Shown here: piece after piece, positions 14,108 to 22,897 of the stretch
Numbering within the stretch: position 1 is the stretch's first letter
Layout: each line of letters starts with the position of its first letter
NCBI GenBank assembly: GCA_025965315.1
Contig: JAOPXD010000092.1
Coordinates: 1 to 34,728 of the forward strand
Direction of reading: 5' to 3'
Origin: Marmoricola sp.
GTDB taxonomy: Bacteria; Actinomycetota; Actinomycetes; Propionibacteriales; Nocardioidaceae
Length of the DNA stretch: 34,728 nucleotides
Made by a program: the position numbers and the translations under genes
The notes under the pieces: model-generated
Databases searched by the model: none
Seen by the model: only the letters and a program-made list of their open reading frames with translations
What the model was told of the DNA's origin: nothing

Positions 14108-14722
14108 ATGAGCTCGACCGAGTCCGTAACCGCTCCGACGCCGGCAGAGCTGGCCTCGTTGGCGTTGGTGCTGCGGGTGGGCGACCGCATGCTCGTCGAA
14201 GGTTCCGCGCCCGATGACGACCAGGTGCTCATCATGGGCAGCACCCGCGTCGACGCCGACGGCCGTCAGTCGCACGCGGTGGTCGAGCGCCTGGTCGAGC
14301 TGCCCGCGCCGCTCGACCACACCTTCCCGCTCGGGGGGCCGACGACCCCGGAAGCCGGTGAGTCGATCGTCATCAACTACTTCGACCTCCTCGAGGCTGG
14401 TCACGCCGAGCAAGCGGCCTCCTGCTTCTCCGTGGACGCGGTCTACAGCACCCCGCCACCTGCTGGGGGTCACGTTCGAGGTCTGGTGATCGGGCGCGAG
14501 AACATCCACGCTGCTTTCGTCGCTCGCGGAGTCAACGACGCACGTCATCACGTGGAAGCAACCGCCACCGATGGGGCCGGACGGTTCATGATCGACGGTT
14601 GGGTCTCGGGGATCGCGGAGAGCGGCGGCAGCTTCGTCTCGAGCTTCTGGGTGGACGAGGACGGGCTCATCTGTCGCTACGCGGCTATCTTGAAGGTGCC
14701 CCGCGTGGGAGCCACCGCCTAG
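14108..14722 (+). CDS. SnoaL-like protein with an N-terminal extension
   Basis: A 204-residue protein. Residues from about 80 on fit the SnoaL/NTF2 fold: INYFDLLEAGHAEQAASCFS, VDAVYSTPP, IHAAFVARGVNDARHH and a C-terminal strand pair around SFWVDEDGLICRY. The first ~75 residues (VLRVGDRMLVEGSAPDDD and HAVVERLVELPAPLD) form an extra segment I do not recognise. It begins one base after the MaoC stop and precedes a cupin gene. SnoaL-like proteins in catabolic loci often isomerise or hydrate unstable intermediates; no specific reaction can be given. Confidence 0.8.
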   Translation: MSSTESVTAPTPAELASLALVLRVGDRMLVEGSAPDDDQVLIMGSTRVDADGRQSHAVVERLVELPAPLDHTFPLGGPTTPEAGESIVINYFDLLEAGHAEQAASCFSVDAVYSTPPPAGGHVRGLVIGRENIHAAFVARGVNDARHHVEATATDGAGRFMIDGWVSGIAESGGSFVSSFWVDEDGLICRYAAILKVPRVGATA

Positions 14723-14733
14723 AGGAGCACAGT

Positions 14734-15210
14734 GTGAAGAGGGTCATCACCGGAGAGCGCTACGGGACGAGCTACCTCGCGCACGTCGGTGAGGTGGAGC
14801 CGGTGGTCAGCCACGGTTTCGAGATGCGGTTGATGTGGGGTCAAGATGCGCTTCCCCTGCAACTGCCCACCACGGCGGAGTCTCCTTCGCACGACGGCCA
14901 GTTCTTCCCGCCGTCGGACGGCGTGCGGATGACGCTCATCCACTTCCTGCCGGATGGCCAGGGCTCAGGCGGCGACGCTCTCGGCGCGATCGTCGAGTCG
15001 GACGGCTTCCACCGCACTGACAGCCAGGACGTCGGCTGGCTGATCTCGGGTGAGCTGGGGATCGAGCTCGAGGACGGCTCGGTCACCTGGCTCGAGCCGG
15101 GAGACCTCATCGTGCAGAACGGCACCCGCCATCGGTGGCGCAACCGGAACTCCGACCCGGCCGTCGCGGGCTTCGTGACGCTCGGCGCTGTGCGGGCGTT
15201 GGGAGACTGA
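14734..15210 (+). CDS. Cupin-domain protein
   Basis: A 158-residue protein with a conserved beta-barrel cupin core toward the C-terminus: DVGWLISGELGIELEDG, then WLEPGDLIVQNGTRHRWRN, which matches the two cupin motifs, with at least one histidine for metal. The start is GTG 14734 with AGAGGAG 6 nt upstream; an in-frame upstream extension to 14599 would overlap the SnoaL-like gene and lacks an RBS. Cupins include dioxygenases, isomerases and sensors. It closes the 9861-15210 operon and its substrate is unknown. Confidence 0.8.
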   Translation: MKRVITGERYGTSYLAHVGEVEPVVSHGFEMRLMWGQDALPLQLPTTAESPSHDGQFFPPSDGVRMTLIHFLPDGQGSGGDALGAIVESDGFHRTDSQDVGWLISGELGIELEDGSVTWLEPGDLIVQNGTRHRWRNRNSDPAVAGFVTLGAVRALGD

Positions 15211-15266
15211 TCTGAACCTGGAAGCTTGGCCGATCCCCGAGACCTTCCGCGTTGCGGGGGTTCAGA
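15211..15266. terminator. Inverted repeat between convergent operons
   Basis: TCTGAACC (15211-15218) and GGTTCAGA (15259-15266) are perfect 8-bp arms around a 40-nt interior that itself has a CCCC/GGGG pairing. The repeat sits exactly between the cupin stop and the convergent SDR stop, so a shared terminator is likely but structurally imperfect. Confidence 0.45.
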
Positions 15267-16029
15267 CGAGGTGGAGCCCGCCGTCGATGACGAGTACGTT
15301 GCCCGAGAAGTACGACGAGGAATCCGAAGCGAGGAAGACGACCAGTCCCTGGATGTCCTCAGGCAGCCCTTGGCGACCGAGCGGAACCTGCGAGATGAAG
15401 CGCTCGCGAAGATCCGGACGGGACTTCACCATGGCAGCCATCTTGGTGTCCATCGACCCGGGGCAGATCACGTTGGCGCGGATGCCACGACCACCGTGCG
15501 TGGTGGTCAGGCAGCGGGTCATCGCGACGACGCCACCTTTGGCCGCCGAGTAGGCGGTGGTCGTCGATCCGAGGACAGGTCCGGCGATAGAGCCGGTGTT
15601 GATCACCGAAGCGCCTTCAGGCCGGTCGACCATCATCGGCAGGGCGTACTTCGTGCACAGGAACGTGCCGGTGAGGTTGATCCCGATGATGTGCTGCCAC
15701 ATGTCGAACTCGAGCTCGTCCGGGGGCGCGTCGCCTCGGCCGGTGAACGAGACGCCTGCGTTGTTGTGCAGGACCTCGATGTGGCCGAATCGCTCGCGGA
15801 TCGTCGCGAATGCCTGCACCACCTCCGTCTGGTCGGAGACGTCGCAGCGTAGAGCCAGGCCAGGGGTCGGCAGAGCATCGGTCACTGCCTGGGCACCGTC
15901 GAGGCTGATGTCGAGCAGGACGACGGTCGCGCCGTGCTCGGACAGAGCCCGCGCTGAAGCCGCTCCGAGGCCGTCTGCGGCGCCTGTCACCACGGCTACC
16001 TTGCCGGTCAGGTCGAATCGCTGGGTCAT
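15262..16029 (-). CDS. Short-chain dehydrogenase/reductase
   Basis: A 255-residue classical SDR: TGAADGLG near residue 15, LLDIS after beta-2 (NAD preference), NNAG near 90, and YSAAK with the preceding TGSIAG serine. The start at ATG 16029 has GGAGGAG upstream. It is the last gene of the minus-strand unit thiolase - SDR - crotonase - SDR. It probably oxidises a hydroxy or hydroxyacyl-CoA intermediate. Confidence 0.9.
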   Translation of the reverse strand: MTQRFDLTGKVAVVTGAADGLGAASARALSEHGATVVLLDISLDGAQAVTDALPTPGLALRCDVSDQTEVVQAFATIRERFGHIEVLHNNAGVSFTGRGDAPPDELEFDMWQHIIGINLTGTFLCTKYALPMMVDRPEGASVINTGSIAGPVLGSTTTAYSAAKGGVVAMTRCLTTTHGGRGIRANVICPGSMDTKMAAMVKSRPDLRERFISQVPLGRQGLPEDIQGLVVFLASDSSSYFSGNVLVIDGGLHLV

Positions 16030-16095
16030 GTGATCTGTCTCCTCCTGTGGATGTTCCTGCGCTGGGGTGGGCGCTGATGGGCCGTGGTCATTCGG

Positions 16096-16860
16096 TCAGG
16101 CGTTGACCCAGACCGGCTCCCGCTTCTCGACGAAGGCAGCCGCGCCTTCTCGGGCGTCGGCTGACTTCCGGATCGGGTCGACGTACCCCTCCTGGCGGGC
16201 GAACTTCTCAGCGAGCGGCCAGTCGGACGAGTCGACGAGGACTCGCTTGGACGCAACGAGCGCCAGCGGAGCGTTGGCTGCGATCTCGGCAGCAAGAGCG
16301 CGCGCCTCGGGCAGAGCTTGGCCGGGCGGCGTCAGCCGGTTCACCAGATGTACCGCTGCGGCCTCGGGCGCGGGCCACATCCGACCGGTGAGGACCAGGT
16401 CCATCGCGAGGTGGTACGGGATCCGGTGCTGGAGGCGCAGGAGACCGCCGGCCGCTGCCGTCAGGCCCCGCTTCACCTCGGGTAGGCCGAATACCGCAGC
16501 TTCCGAGGCGACGACGAGGTCGCAGGACAGGACGATCTCGAACCCCCCAGCCAGTGCATATCCCTCGACAGCCGCGATCAGAGGCTTGCGCGGAGGTTGC
16601 TTCACGAGCCCGGCGAAACCACGGCCCTCGACGACCGGAATCTCGCCCCGGGCGAATCCCTTGAGGTCCATCCCGGCGCAGAAGGTGCCGCCCGCACCGG
16701 TGATGATGCCCACGCTCAGGTCGTCGCGGTGATCGAGCATCTCGAGTGCCGCAGCGATCTCCTGGGCCATGCCCAAAGACATGGCGTTGCGGGCCTGGGG
16801 CCTGTTCATCAGCAGGACGAGGACACGACCGTTCTCCTCCACGACGAGTTCGCTGCCCAT
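16096..16860 (-). CDS. Enoyl-CoA hydratase, crotonase family
   Basis: A 254-residue crotonase with both catalytic glutamates in place: E108 (AGGFEIVLSCDL) and E128 (FGLPEVKRG). The oxyanion segment GAGGTFCAGMD is at about 55-65. It hydrates a trans-2-enoyl-CoA to the (S)-3-hydroxyacyl-CoA and should be a conventional hydratase, unlike the BadI/MenB-type paralogue at 4623. Its ATG overlaps the stop of the upstream SDR (TGATG), and the 3-hydroxyacyl-CoA dehydrogenase and thiolase lie directly upstream, making a complete beta-oxidation set. Confidence 0.92.
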   Translation of the reverse strand: MGSELVVEENGRVLVLLMNRPQARNAMSLGMAQEIAAALEMLDHRDDLSVGIITGAGGTFCAGMDLKGFARGEIPVVEGRGFAGLVKQPPRKPLIAAVEGYALAGGFEIVLSCDLVVASEAAVFGLPEVKRGLTAAAGGLLRLQHRIPYHLAMDLVLTGRMWPAPEAAAVHLVNRLTPPGQALPEARALAAEIAANAPLALVASKRVLVDSSDWPLAEKFARQEGYVDPIRKSADAREGAAAFVEKREPVWVNA

Positions 16861-17618
16861 CAGCGTGGTGCCATCCGCAGAGCACCGTCTAGCCTGATCG
16901 TCTCGCCGTTGAGCATCTTGTTCTCGACGATCTGCAGCGCGAGGGACGCAAACTCGTCGGGCTGACCCAAGCGGTTCGGATGGGGCGTCCTTGCTCCAAG
17001 GTCGTCCCGGATCTGCTGCGAGAAGCGCGCCAGGATCGGGGTGTCGAACGAGCCAGGAGCGATCGTGCTCACCCGGATCAGCTTGGTGGCGAGGTCGCGG
17101 GCGGCAACCAGGGTCATCCCCACGACGCCGGCCTTCGCGGACGCGTAGGGGATCTGGCCGATCTGGCCCTCCCAGGCCGCGACGGATGCCGTGAGCACGC
17201 AGACGCCGCGCTCCTCGTCGACGATGTCGTTGCGGGCCATCCGGGTCGCGGCGAGGCGGAGCACGTTGAAGGTGCCGACCAGGTTGATCCGGATCAGCTG
17301 ATCGTAGAGCTCCAGCGATCCGGGGTTACCGTCCCGGTCGACGAGTCGCACCGTGCCGCCCTTGCCGGCGCAGTGCACCAGCACCCGCAGCGGTGCCATC
17401 GACTCCGCGACGTCGAGCGCCGCGCCGACCGCCTCCGGATCGGTGACGTCAGCCTGGTAGAACACCCCGTTGATCTCGCTGGCGAAGTTCGTCCCCAGCT
17501 CCTCGTTCAGGTCGAGGACGACGACACGCGCTCCCGCCAGTGCCAAGCGTCTGGCTGTCGCCGCACCGAGTCCGGACGCGCCGCCGGTGACGAGCGCTGA
17601 GGCTCCGTTGAGATCCAT
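16860..17618 (-). CDS. 3-Hydroxyacyl-CoA dehydrogenase, type II (HSD10-like SDR)
   Basis: A 252-residue SDR. The start at ATG 17618 has GGAGGAG close upstream; the frame extends further but without support. Cofactor motif [11 protein letters not shown] is near residue 12, VLDLN follows beta-2, and the active-site stretch [20 protein letters not shown] is the signature of the human HSD10 / type II 3-hydroxyacyl-CoA dehydrogenase group. It oxidises (S)-3-hydroxyacyl-CoA to 3-ketoacyl-CoA with NAD+, between the hydratase downstream and the thiolase upstream in the same unit. Confidence 0.9.
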   Translation of the reverse strand: MDLNGASALVTGGASGLGAATARRLALAGARVVVLDLNEELGTNFASEINGVFYQADVTDPEAVGAALDVAESMAPLRVLVHCAGKGGTVRLVDRDGNPGSLELYDQLIRINLVGTFNVLRLAATRMARNDIVDEERGVCVLTASVAAWEGQIGQIPYASAKAGVVGMTLVAARDLATKLIRVSTIAPGSFDTPILARFSQQIRDDLGARTPHPNRLGQPDEFASLALQIVENKMLNGETIRLDGALRMAPR

Positions 17619-17641
17619 GATTCTCCTCCGATGAGGAGCGG

Positions 17642-18835
17642 TCAGAGCCGCTCGATGATGGTCGCGTTGGCCATGCCGCCGGCCTCGCACATGAGCTGGA
17701 GTCCGAACTGCTGGTCGTTGTCCTCGAGCGCGTGCAGCATGGTGGTCATCAGGCGGGTGCCGGACGAACCGAGGGCGTGGCCGAGCGCGATGGCGCCGCC
17801 GCGTGGGTTGAGCCGCTCGGGGTCGATGTCGAACTCGGCGAGCCAGGCGAGAGGAACCGGGGCGAACGCTTCGTTCAGCTCTACGTGGTCCAGGTCCGAG
17901 AGCGCCAGACCGGACGACGCGAGGACCTTGTGAGTGGCAGGAATGGGTCCCGTCAGCATCAGTAATGGGTCGTCACCGACGACGCTCATCGAATGGATCC
18001 GGGCTCGCGGTTTCAGGCCGAGTTCGGAGCAACGCTGTGCCGACATCAGCAGCAGGGCGCTGGACCCGTCGACGATCTGGGAAGAGTTGCCCGCGGTGAT
18101 GCTCCAGTCGATCTCAGGGAAACGCGCCGTCAGCTCAGGGGTCTCGAAGACTGCCTTGAGCGCTCCCAGCTTCTCGGTCGTGCTCCCGGCGCGGATCGTC
18201 TCGTCCCGATTGAAAGATCCCCCCGGGGTCTCGATCGCGATGATCTCGCGGTCGAACGCGCCGTTGGCCTGAGCGAGACCGGCGCGGTCGTGGGAGCGCA
18301 CGGACAGCTCGTCGAGCTCGGCCCGGGAGAGCTTCCAGCGCGCTGCGACCAGCTCCGCCGCGACGCCTTGGGAGACGAGGCCGGGTGCGAACCGCTCGGC
18401 TACTCGAGAGCCGTACGGGTCTGCGCCCATTCGGGCTGAACCCATCACCACCCTGCTCATCGACTCGACGCCGCCTGCCACCGCGATGTCGTAGGCGCCT
18501 GCGCGGATGCCCTGCGCGGCGAAGTGAACGGCCTGCTGGGACGAGCCGCACTTGCGGTCGATCGTGGTCGACGGCACGTGTGCTGGAAATCCTGCACCCA
18601 ACCACGCCATCCGACCTGGAGTCGCCGACTGTTCGCCGACCTGCGACACGCATCCGATCAGTACGTCGTCCACGGCGCCCGGCTGAACCTCGGGGGTGCG
18701 CTCGAGCAAGACCTGGAGGGTCTGGGAGAGCAGATCTACTGGATGGACCTCGGCAAGTGCCCCGCCGGCACGACCGCGGCCACTGGCAGTGCGGACGGCA
18801 TCGACGATCACAACATCGGAGGGAGAGAGGGTCAC
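17642..18835 (-). CDS. Acetyl-CoA acetyltransferase / 3-ketoacyl-CoA thiolase
   Basis: A 397-residue thiolase that cleaves 3-ketoacyl-CoA with CoA. The nucleophile is C96 (DRKCGSSQQAVHFA). The other catalytic motifs are NEAFAPVPLAW, GGAIALGHALGSSG (His) and the C-terminal CEAGGMANATI (Cys). The start is GTG 18835. No ribosome binding site is visible, and a plausible -10 GATAAG lies 8 nt upstream, so a leaderless mRNA is possible. It is first in a minus-strand beta-oxidation unit and divergent from an acyl-CoA dehydrogenase operon. Confidence 0.93.
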   Translation of the reverse strand: MTLSPSDVVIVDAVRTASGRGRAGGALAEVHPVDLLSQTLQVLLERTPEVQPGAVDDVLIGCVSQVGEQSATPGRMAWLGAGFPAHVPSTTIDRKCGSSQQAVHFAAQGIRAGAYDIAVAGGVESMSRVVMGSARMGADPYGSRVAERFAPGLVSQGVAAELVAARWKLSRAELDELSVRSHDRAGLAQANGAFDREIIAIETPGGSFNRDETIRAGSTTEKLGALKAVFETPELTARFPEIDWSITAGNSSQIVDGSSALLLMSAQRCSELGLKPRARIHSMSVVGDDPLLMLTGPIPATHKVLASSGLALSDLDHVELNEAFAPVPLAWLAEFDIDPERLNPRGGAIALGHALGSSGTRLMTTMLHALEDNDQQFGLQLMCEAGGMANATIIERL

Positions 18836-18970
18836 TCGTATTGCTTATCATGATATGCATCTGAATGTCCACGCTCTCGGGCTGGAACTCTGAGATCCAT
18901 TCGCATGAATACCTTGACGTCGACCACTAGCTAAATCTAGGATAATGATTACAACTGTGGAGGTGATGGC
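18836..18970. promoter_or_regulatory. Divergent promoter region: thiolase (-) / acyl-CoA dehydrogenase (+)
   Basis: Plus strand: -35 TTGACG (18914-18919), an 18-bp spacer and -10 TAGGAT (18938-18943), then GGAGGTGA before ATG 18971. CATGAATA (18904-18911) sits just upstream of this -35 and matches the half-site seen at 9823-9830. Minus strand: TGGACA, 16 bp, GATAAG, then the GTG after 8 nt. An AT-rich palindromic patch around ATCATGATATGCAT (18848-18861) overlaps the thiolase promoter. Confidence 0.5.
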
Positions 18971-20128
18971 ATGACCGAGGTCGACGACTTCGCAGAAGCT
19001 CGTGCGCTCGCGGCCCGGGTGGCGGCCGATGTGTACGCGCCCCTGGCTGAGCAGTACGACGTCAACCGGACGGCGGTCACGCTCGAGCAGCGCAAGCAGC
19101 TCGGGGCGCTGGGATTCTTGGGTATCGCCCACCCCGAGCGGTTCGGTGGGTCGGGCGCCCCCCTAGCGGAGGCATTGGCGGTCATCGAGGAGTTCGGGAA
19201 GGTGTGCCGGCCGGCGGCGTTCCAGATCTTCGAGGCCAACACCGGCCCGGCGCAGGCAATCACCCACCTGGCGACCGAGGAACAGCGTGAGCGCTGGCTG
19301 CCCGACATCATCACCGGCGAGCGGACGATGGCTGTGGCCATCTCAGAGCCGGACGCCGGGTCGGCTGCGACGGACATGCGGACGTCGGCGAAGAGCAGTG
19401 GTACCGGGTACGTGATCAACGGCAGCAAGCGGTGGATCTCGAACGGCGGCGAGGCTGACCACTACCTCGTCTATTGCCGGCTCTCGGACGCACCCGGCGC
19501 GCAGGGGATCGGCGCGATCGTGGTCGACAAGGGAACGCCTGGCTTCAGCTTCGGGGCTGGGGAGCGGCTGATGGGTTTTCGGGGGATCCCATCGGCCGAT
19601 CTGTACTTCGACAACGTCGAGGTTCCGGCCGAGAACCTGGTCGTTCCCGCCGGCGACTTCAACAAGCTGTTCGGCGTCTTCTCCATCGAACGGCTGGGCA
19701 ACACCACGATGAGTGTTGCCATCGGGCAGGCTGCGCTGGACCGCACCCTGAAGTACGTCGAAGAACGCGAGCAGTTCGGGAAGCCGCTGATCGAGTTCCA
19801 GAGCGTTCAGGTGATGGTGGCGGACATGATCCTGCAGGTCGAGGCGGCCAGGCTGCTCCGCGATCGTGCCGCCGCGGGTGTCTGCATCGGTGATCTGCCG
19901 AACTCGCTGCACGTGTCGATCGCCAAGTGCACTGCCAACGAGATGGCCAAACGGGTCACCGATCTCGCCATGCAGCTGCACGGCGGGAACGGCTACACCG
20001 AGGAGTACGGGATCGAGCGCCTGCACCGCGACGCGCACGGATGGGCGATCGCTGGGGGTACGCCGACGATGCAGCGCACGCGGATCGTCTCCGAGGTTCT
20101 CGGGCGCCGATTCGACCAGCGCCGCTGA
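18971..20128 (+). CDS. Acyl-CoA dehydrogenase family protein lacking the C-terminal glutamate
   Basis: A 385-residue ACAD-fold flavoprotein: MAVAISEPDAGSAATDMRT, GSKRWISNGGEADHYLV, FGKPLIEFQSVQVMVADM and MQLHGGNGYTEEYGIERLHRDA are typical. The normal catalytic E-G-T is G362-G363-T364 (AIAGGTPTMQR), so the usual base is missing. Its immediate neighbour downstream is a second ACAD that keeps the glutamate. Paired genes of this kind encode alpha2-beta2 acyl-CoA dehydrogenases in mycobacterial steroid catabolism, and this pair may do the same. Strong RBS GGAGGTGA before ATG 18971. Confidence 0.9.
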   Translation: MTEVDDFAEARALAARVAADVYAPLAEQYDVNRTAVTLEQRKQLGALGFLGIAHPERFGGSGAPLAEALAVIEEFGKVCRPAAFQIFEANTGPAQAITHLATEEQRERWLPDIITGERTMAVAISEPDAGSAATDMRTSAKSSGTGYVINGSKRWISNGGEADHYLVYCRLSDAPGAQGIGAIVVDKGTPGFSFGAGERLMGFRGIPSADLYFDNVEVPAENLVVPAGDFNKLFGVFSIERLGNTTMSVAIGQAALDRTLKYVEEREQFGKPLIEFQSVQVMVADMILQVEAARLLRDRAAAGVCIGDLPNSLHVSIAKCTANEMAKRVTDLAMQLHGGNGYTEEYGIERLHRDAHGWAIAGGTPTMQRTRIVSEVLGRRFDQRR

Positions 20129-20195
20129 GGCTGCCACGCCGCACCACACGTCACACTGAGTCGTCTGCGATCGCGCAGTCATGGAGGATGAGGAC

Positions 20196-21323
20196 ATGTT
20201 CGACCTGAGCCCGGAGCATCGCAAGCTGCAGGAGATCGCTCGCGCCGTAGCGGCGGCCGTCGAGCCGTACGCCGACGAAGCGGACGAGTGCGTCGGCGTA
20301 CACCCCGGGGTGCTGGCCGAGCTGAAGGCAAGCGGACTGGCGCGACACGTGGTCACGACGCAGTACGGCGGACACAGCGAGATCCTCGACCCGCTCTCGA
20401 TCGCCGTGGTCCGCGAAGCACTGATGTACTCCTCGGCACACCTCGACTCGATGTTCGGGATGCAGGGCGTCGGCAGCTACTCCCTCTCCGTGGGCGGTTC
20501 GGAGGCCCTCAAGCAGGAATGGCTTCCCCGCGTCGCCGCGCTTGACGCGATCGCGGCCCTGGCCCTGACCGAACCGGATGTCGGATCGGACCTGCGAGCA
20601 GTCACCACCACCCTCGAGCAGGACGGTGACGAGCTCGTCATCAACGGCCGGAAGTCGTTCATCACCAACGGCGGTGCAGCGGCGTTCTACAACGTCCTGG
20701 CCCGTGAGGGTGAGGGTTGGTCGATGGTTTTGATCCCCGCGGACACCGCTGGTCTGACGATCGAGCGAGGCGCCGACCTCATCGCGCCGCACATCCTCGG
20801 CGAGCTCACGTTCGCCGATGTCCGGGTCCCGCTGAGTCATCGACTCGGGCAACCGGGCAAGGCATTCTCTCTGATGCTGCAGACCCTGGCGGTCTTCCGG
20901 GTGACTGTCGCGGCATCCGCGGTCGGACTCGCCCAGGCAGCTCTCGACGAGTCGCTCAGACATGCTCAGACCCGACAGCAGTTCGGAAAGCCGCTGATCG
21001 AGATCGGAGCGGTCTCCCAGTCGCTGGCACTGTCGTGGACCGAGGTGGAGGCTGCGCGTGCATTCGTCTACCGTGCCGCCGCGTTGGCACAGTCCGACCC
21101 TCTCGGTCACCTGGACTACTCGTCGATGGCCAAGGTCAGCGCGACCGAAGCGGCCGGTCGGATCGTCGACCGGTCCCTGCAGACGATGGGCCGCTTCGGG
21201 CTGGTCCGCGGATCGAAGATCGAGCGCCTCTACCGCAACGCCCGTCCGCTACGGGTTTACGAGGGTGCCACCGAGGTGCTGCTCGACTCTCTGGCGCGAC
21301 GGTTGGCCAAGGGCGCTCGCTGA
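20196..21323 (+). CDS. Acyl-CoA dehydrogenase with intact catalytic glutamate
   Basis: A 375-residue FAD acyl-CoA dehydrogenase. Motifs are ALALTEPDVGSDLRAV, GRKSFITNGGAAAFYNV, RQQFGKPLIEIGAVSQSL and the catalytic RVYEGATEV with E356. ATG 20196 is chosen because GGAGG (20183-20187) lies 8 nt upstream; the ATG at 20181 has no RBS. It lies 67 bp after a sister ACAD that lacks the glutamate and overlaps the following SDR (TGATG). It dehydrogenates an acyl-CoA at the alpha-beta position, perhaps as the catalytic half of a heteromer. Confidence 0.91.
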   Translation: MFDLSPEHRKLQEIARAVAAAVEPYADEADECVGVHPGVLAELKASGLARHVVTTQYGGHSEILDPLSIAVVREALMYSSAHLDSMFGMQGVGSYSLSVGGSEALKQEWLPRVAALDAIAALALTEPDVGSDLRAVTTTLEQDGDELVINGRKSFITNGGAAAFYNVLAREGEGWSMVLIPADTAGLTIERGADLIAPHILGELTFADVRVPLSHRLGQPGKAFSLMLQTLAVFRVTVAASAVGLAQAALDESLRHAQTRQQFGKPLIEIGAVSQSLALSWTEVEAARAFVYRAAALAQSDPLGHLDYSSMAKVSATEAAGRIVDRSLQTMGRFGLVRGSKIERLYRNARPLRVYEGATEVLLDSLARRLAKGAR

Positions 21324-22072
21324 TGGACCTGCAACTTCGAGACACGGTCGTGCTCGTCACCGGCGCCAGCCGCGGGCTCGGTGCTGCGATGGCGCTCGCG
21401 CTGGCCGCCGAAGGAGCTCACGTCGTCGCGACCGCTCGATCGACGGCGAGCTTGGCAGCCGTAGCGGCCCAGGGTGGTGGTCGGATCTCGGTCATCGCGG
21501 CCGATATGGCCGACGACAGCTCGGTGGTAGCTCTGGTGCCCGAGGTGCTTGCACGGCACGGTCGCATCGACGGCCTGATCAACAATGCCGGGATCGCGCC
21601 GGCCGGGAAGTTCGTGGACCAGGATCCGCAGATCTGGAAGGACGCGCTCCAGGTCAACGTGGTGGCGCCGATGATGCTGGCTCAGGCCGCCGGCGCCGTG
21701 ATGATTGCGCAGGGCGGCGGCCGGATCGTCAACATCGCCTCCACGACCGGCGTACGCGGCAAGCCCTACCTGGTGGGGTACTCGACGTCCAAGGGGGCGG
21801 TGGTCCGGATGACCGAGGCGCTCGCGGCCGAGTGGGCGGCCAAGAACGTCCAGGTCAACTGCATCGCACCAGGCGCCTTCATCACCGAGGCGCAGAAAGC
21901 AGTGACTGACTCACCGGAACTGTTGGCGAAGCGGATCGCGAAGATCCCGGCCGGACGCATGGCTGATCCATCCGAGATCGTGCCCCTTGCCTGTCTGCTC
22001 GTCTCGCCGCTCTCGTCCTTCACCTCCGGCGCGATCTTCGTGGTCGACGGTGGAGAGTCGGGCAAGCTGTGA
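21323..22072 (+). CDS. Short-chain dehydrogenase/reductase
   Basis: A 249-residue classical SDR beginning MDLQLRDTVVLVTGASRGLG. TGASRGLG is at about 13-20, NNAG near 85, N near 108 and YSTSK with a preceding IASTTG serine. ATARS after beta-2 suggests NADP(H). The open frame extends far upstream through the ACAD gene, but the true start is ATG 21323, overlapping the ACAD stop as TGATG. Its end overlaps the next gene by GTGA. Substrate unknown. Confidence 0.9.
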   Translation: MDLQLRDTVVLVTGASRGLGAAMALALAAEGAHVVATARSTASLAAVAAQGGGRISVIAADMADDSSVVALVPEVLARHGRIDGLINNAGIAPAGKFVDQDPQIWKDALQVNVVAPMMLAQAAGAVMIAQGGGRIVNIASTTGVRGKPYLVGYSTSKGAVVRMTEALAAEWAAKNVQVNCIAPGAFITEAQKAVTDSPELLAKRIAKIPAGRMADPSEIVPLACLLVSPLSSFTSGAIFVVDGGESGKL

Positions 22073-22872
22073 TCATCGATGCCCACGCCCACGTGTGGCC
22101 CGACCAGATCGCCGGGCCGGCACTGACCGCCAATCCAGTCCCCGGGTTGGTGGCCCGGGGTGACGGCACGGTCGGTGGCCTTGCTGCCGACATGGCGGCC
22201 AGCGGCGTCGCCCTGAGCTGTTGCCTCGGGATCGCCAACCAGGCCAGGCAGGTGGACCGGGTCAATGAATTCGTGGCGGGTCTCACGACCGAGAATCGCT
22301 TCGGTTTCGGCACCGTGCACGTCGACCTGTCGGTCGAGGACAACATGGCGAGCCTGAACCGGCACGGCGTGACGGCAGTGAAGCTGCACCCGTTGTTCCA
22401 GGACTTCGGGTTGGACGATCCGCGGCTGTGGGCGATCCTCGACGCCTTCGGCAGCGACATCGCCGTCATCACCCACGTCGGAGCCGGAGGTGACGCCCGC
22501 ACCAACAGCCTGTCGAGTCCGCGCATGATCGCCGACATCGCCAAGCAGTTCCCCGCGCTGCGCCTGATGGCCTGCCACTTCGGCGGCTACAAGATCCTCG
22601 ACGATGCCGAGGAGATGCTTGCTGGTGCCGACGTCGTGCTGGAGACTTCGTGGCCACCCAGCCTGAAGACGTTGCGTCCGGAACGGGTACGACGACTGAT
22701 CCAGAAGCACGGCGCGGAACGCGTCGTGTTCGGGTCGGACTGGCCGATGACGAGTCCCGCGGAGGAGATCGCGGCCATCGAGGCGCTCGGACTCAGCGAC
22801 AGCGACACGAAGTCCGTGCTCGGCGGCACTGTCGCGCGGGTGCTGGGCATCGAATCGCCCTGGGCGCGCTGA
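22069..22872 (+). CDS. Amidohydrolase-2 family metal-dependent hydrolase or decarboxylase
   Basis: A 267-residue TIM-barrel amidohydrolase of the ACMSD/gamma-resorcylate decarboxylase group. The metal motif is H6-A-H8 at the N-terminus. AVKLHPLFQDF, VITHVGAGGD and MACHFGG supply further histidines, and D224 in VVFGSDWP is the conserved C-terminal aspartate. GTG 22069 overlaps the SDR stop. In such a locus it could hydrolyse a lactone or C-C bond or decarboxylate a beta-keto acid. It is the last gene of the 18971-22872 operon and is convergent with the GntR gene 25 bp away. Confidence 0.85.
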   Translation: MIIDAHAHVWPDQIAGPALTANPVPGLVARGDGTVGGLAADMAASGVALSCCLGIANQARQVDRVNEFVAGLTTENRFGFGTVHVDLSVEDNMASLNRHGVTAVKLHPLFQDFGLDDPRLWAILDAFGSDIAVITHVGAGGDARTNSLSSPRMIADIAKQFPALRLMACHFGGYKILDDAEEMLAGADVVLETSWPPSLKTLRPERVRRLIQKHGAERVVFGSDWPMTSPAEEIAAIEALGLSDSDTKSVLGGTVARVLGIESPWAR

Positions 22873-22897
22873 ACGCCTCTTCCGCTCGCTGCCTCGC

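Noticed and set aside
20717-21322. Long frame suggesting a fused upstream domain on the SDR at 21323
   Set aside because: The upstream part is an alternative frame of the acyl-CoA dehydrogenase gene; the SDR has its own ATG overlapping the ACAD stop.
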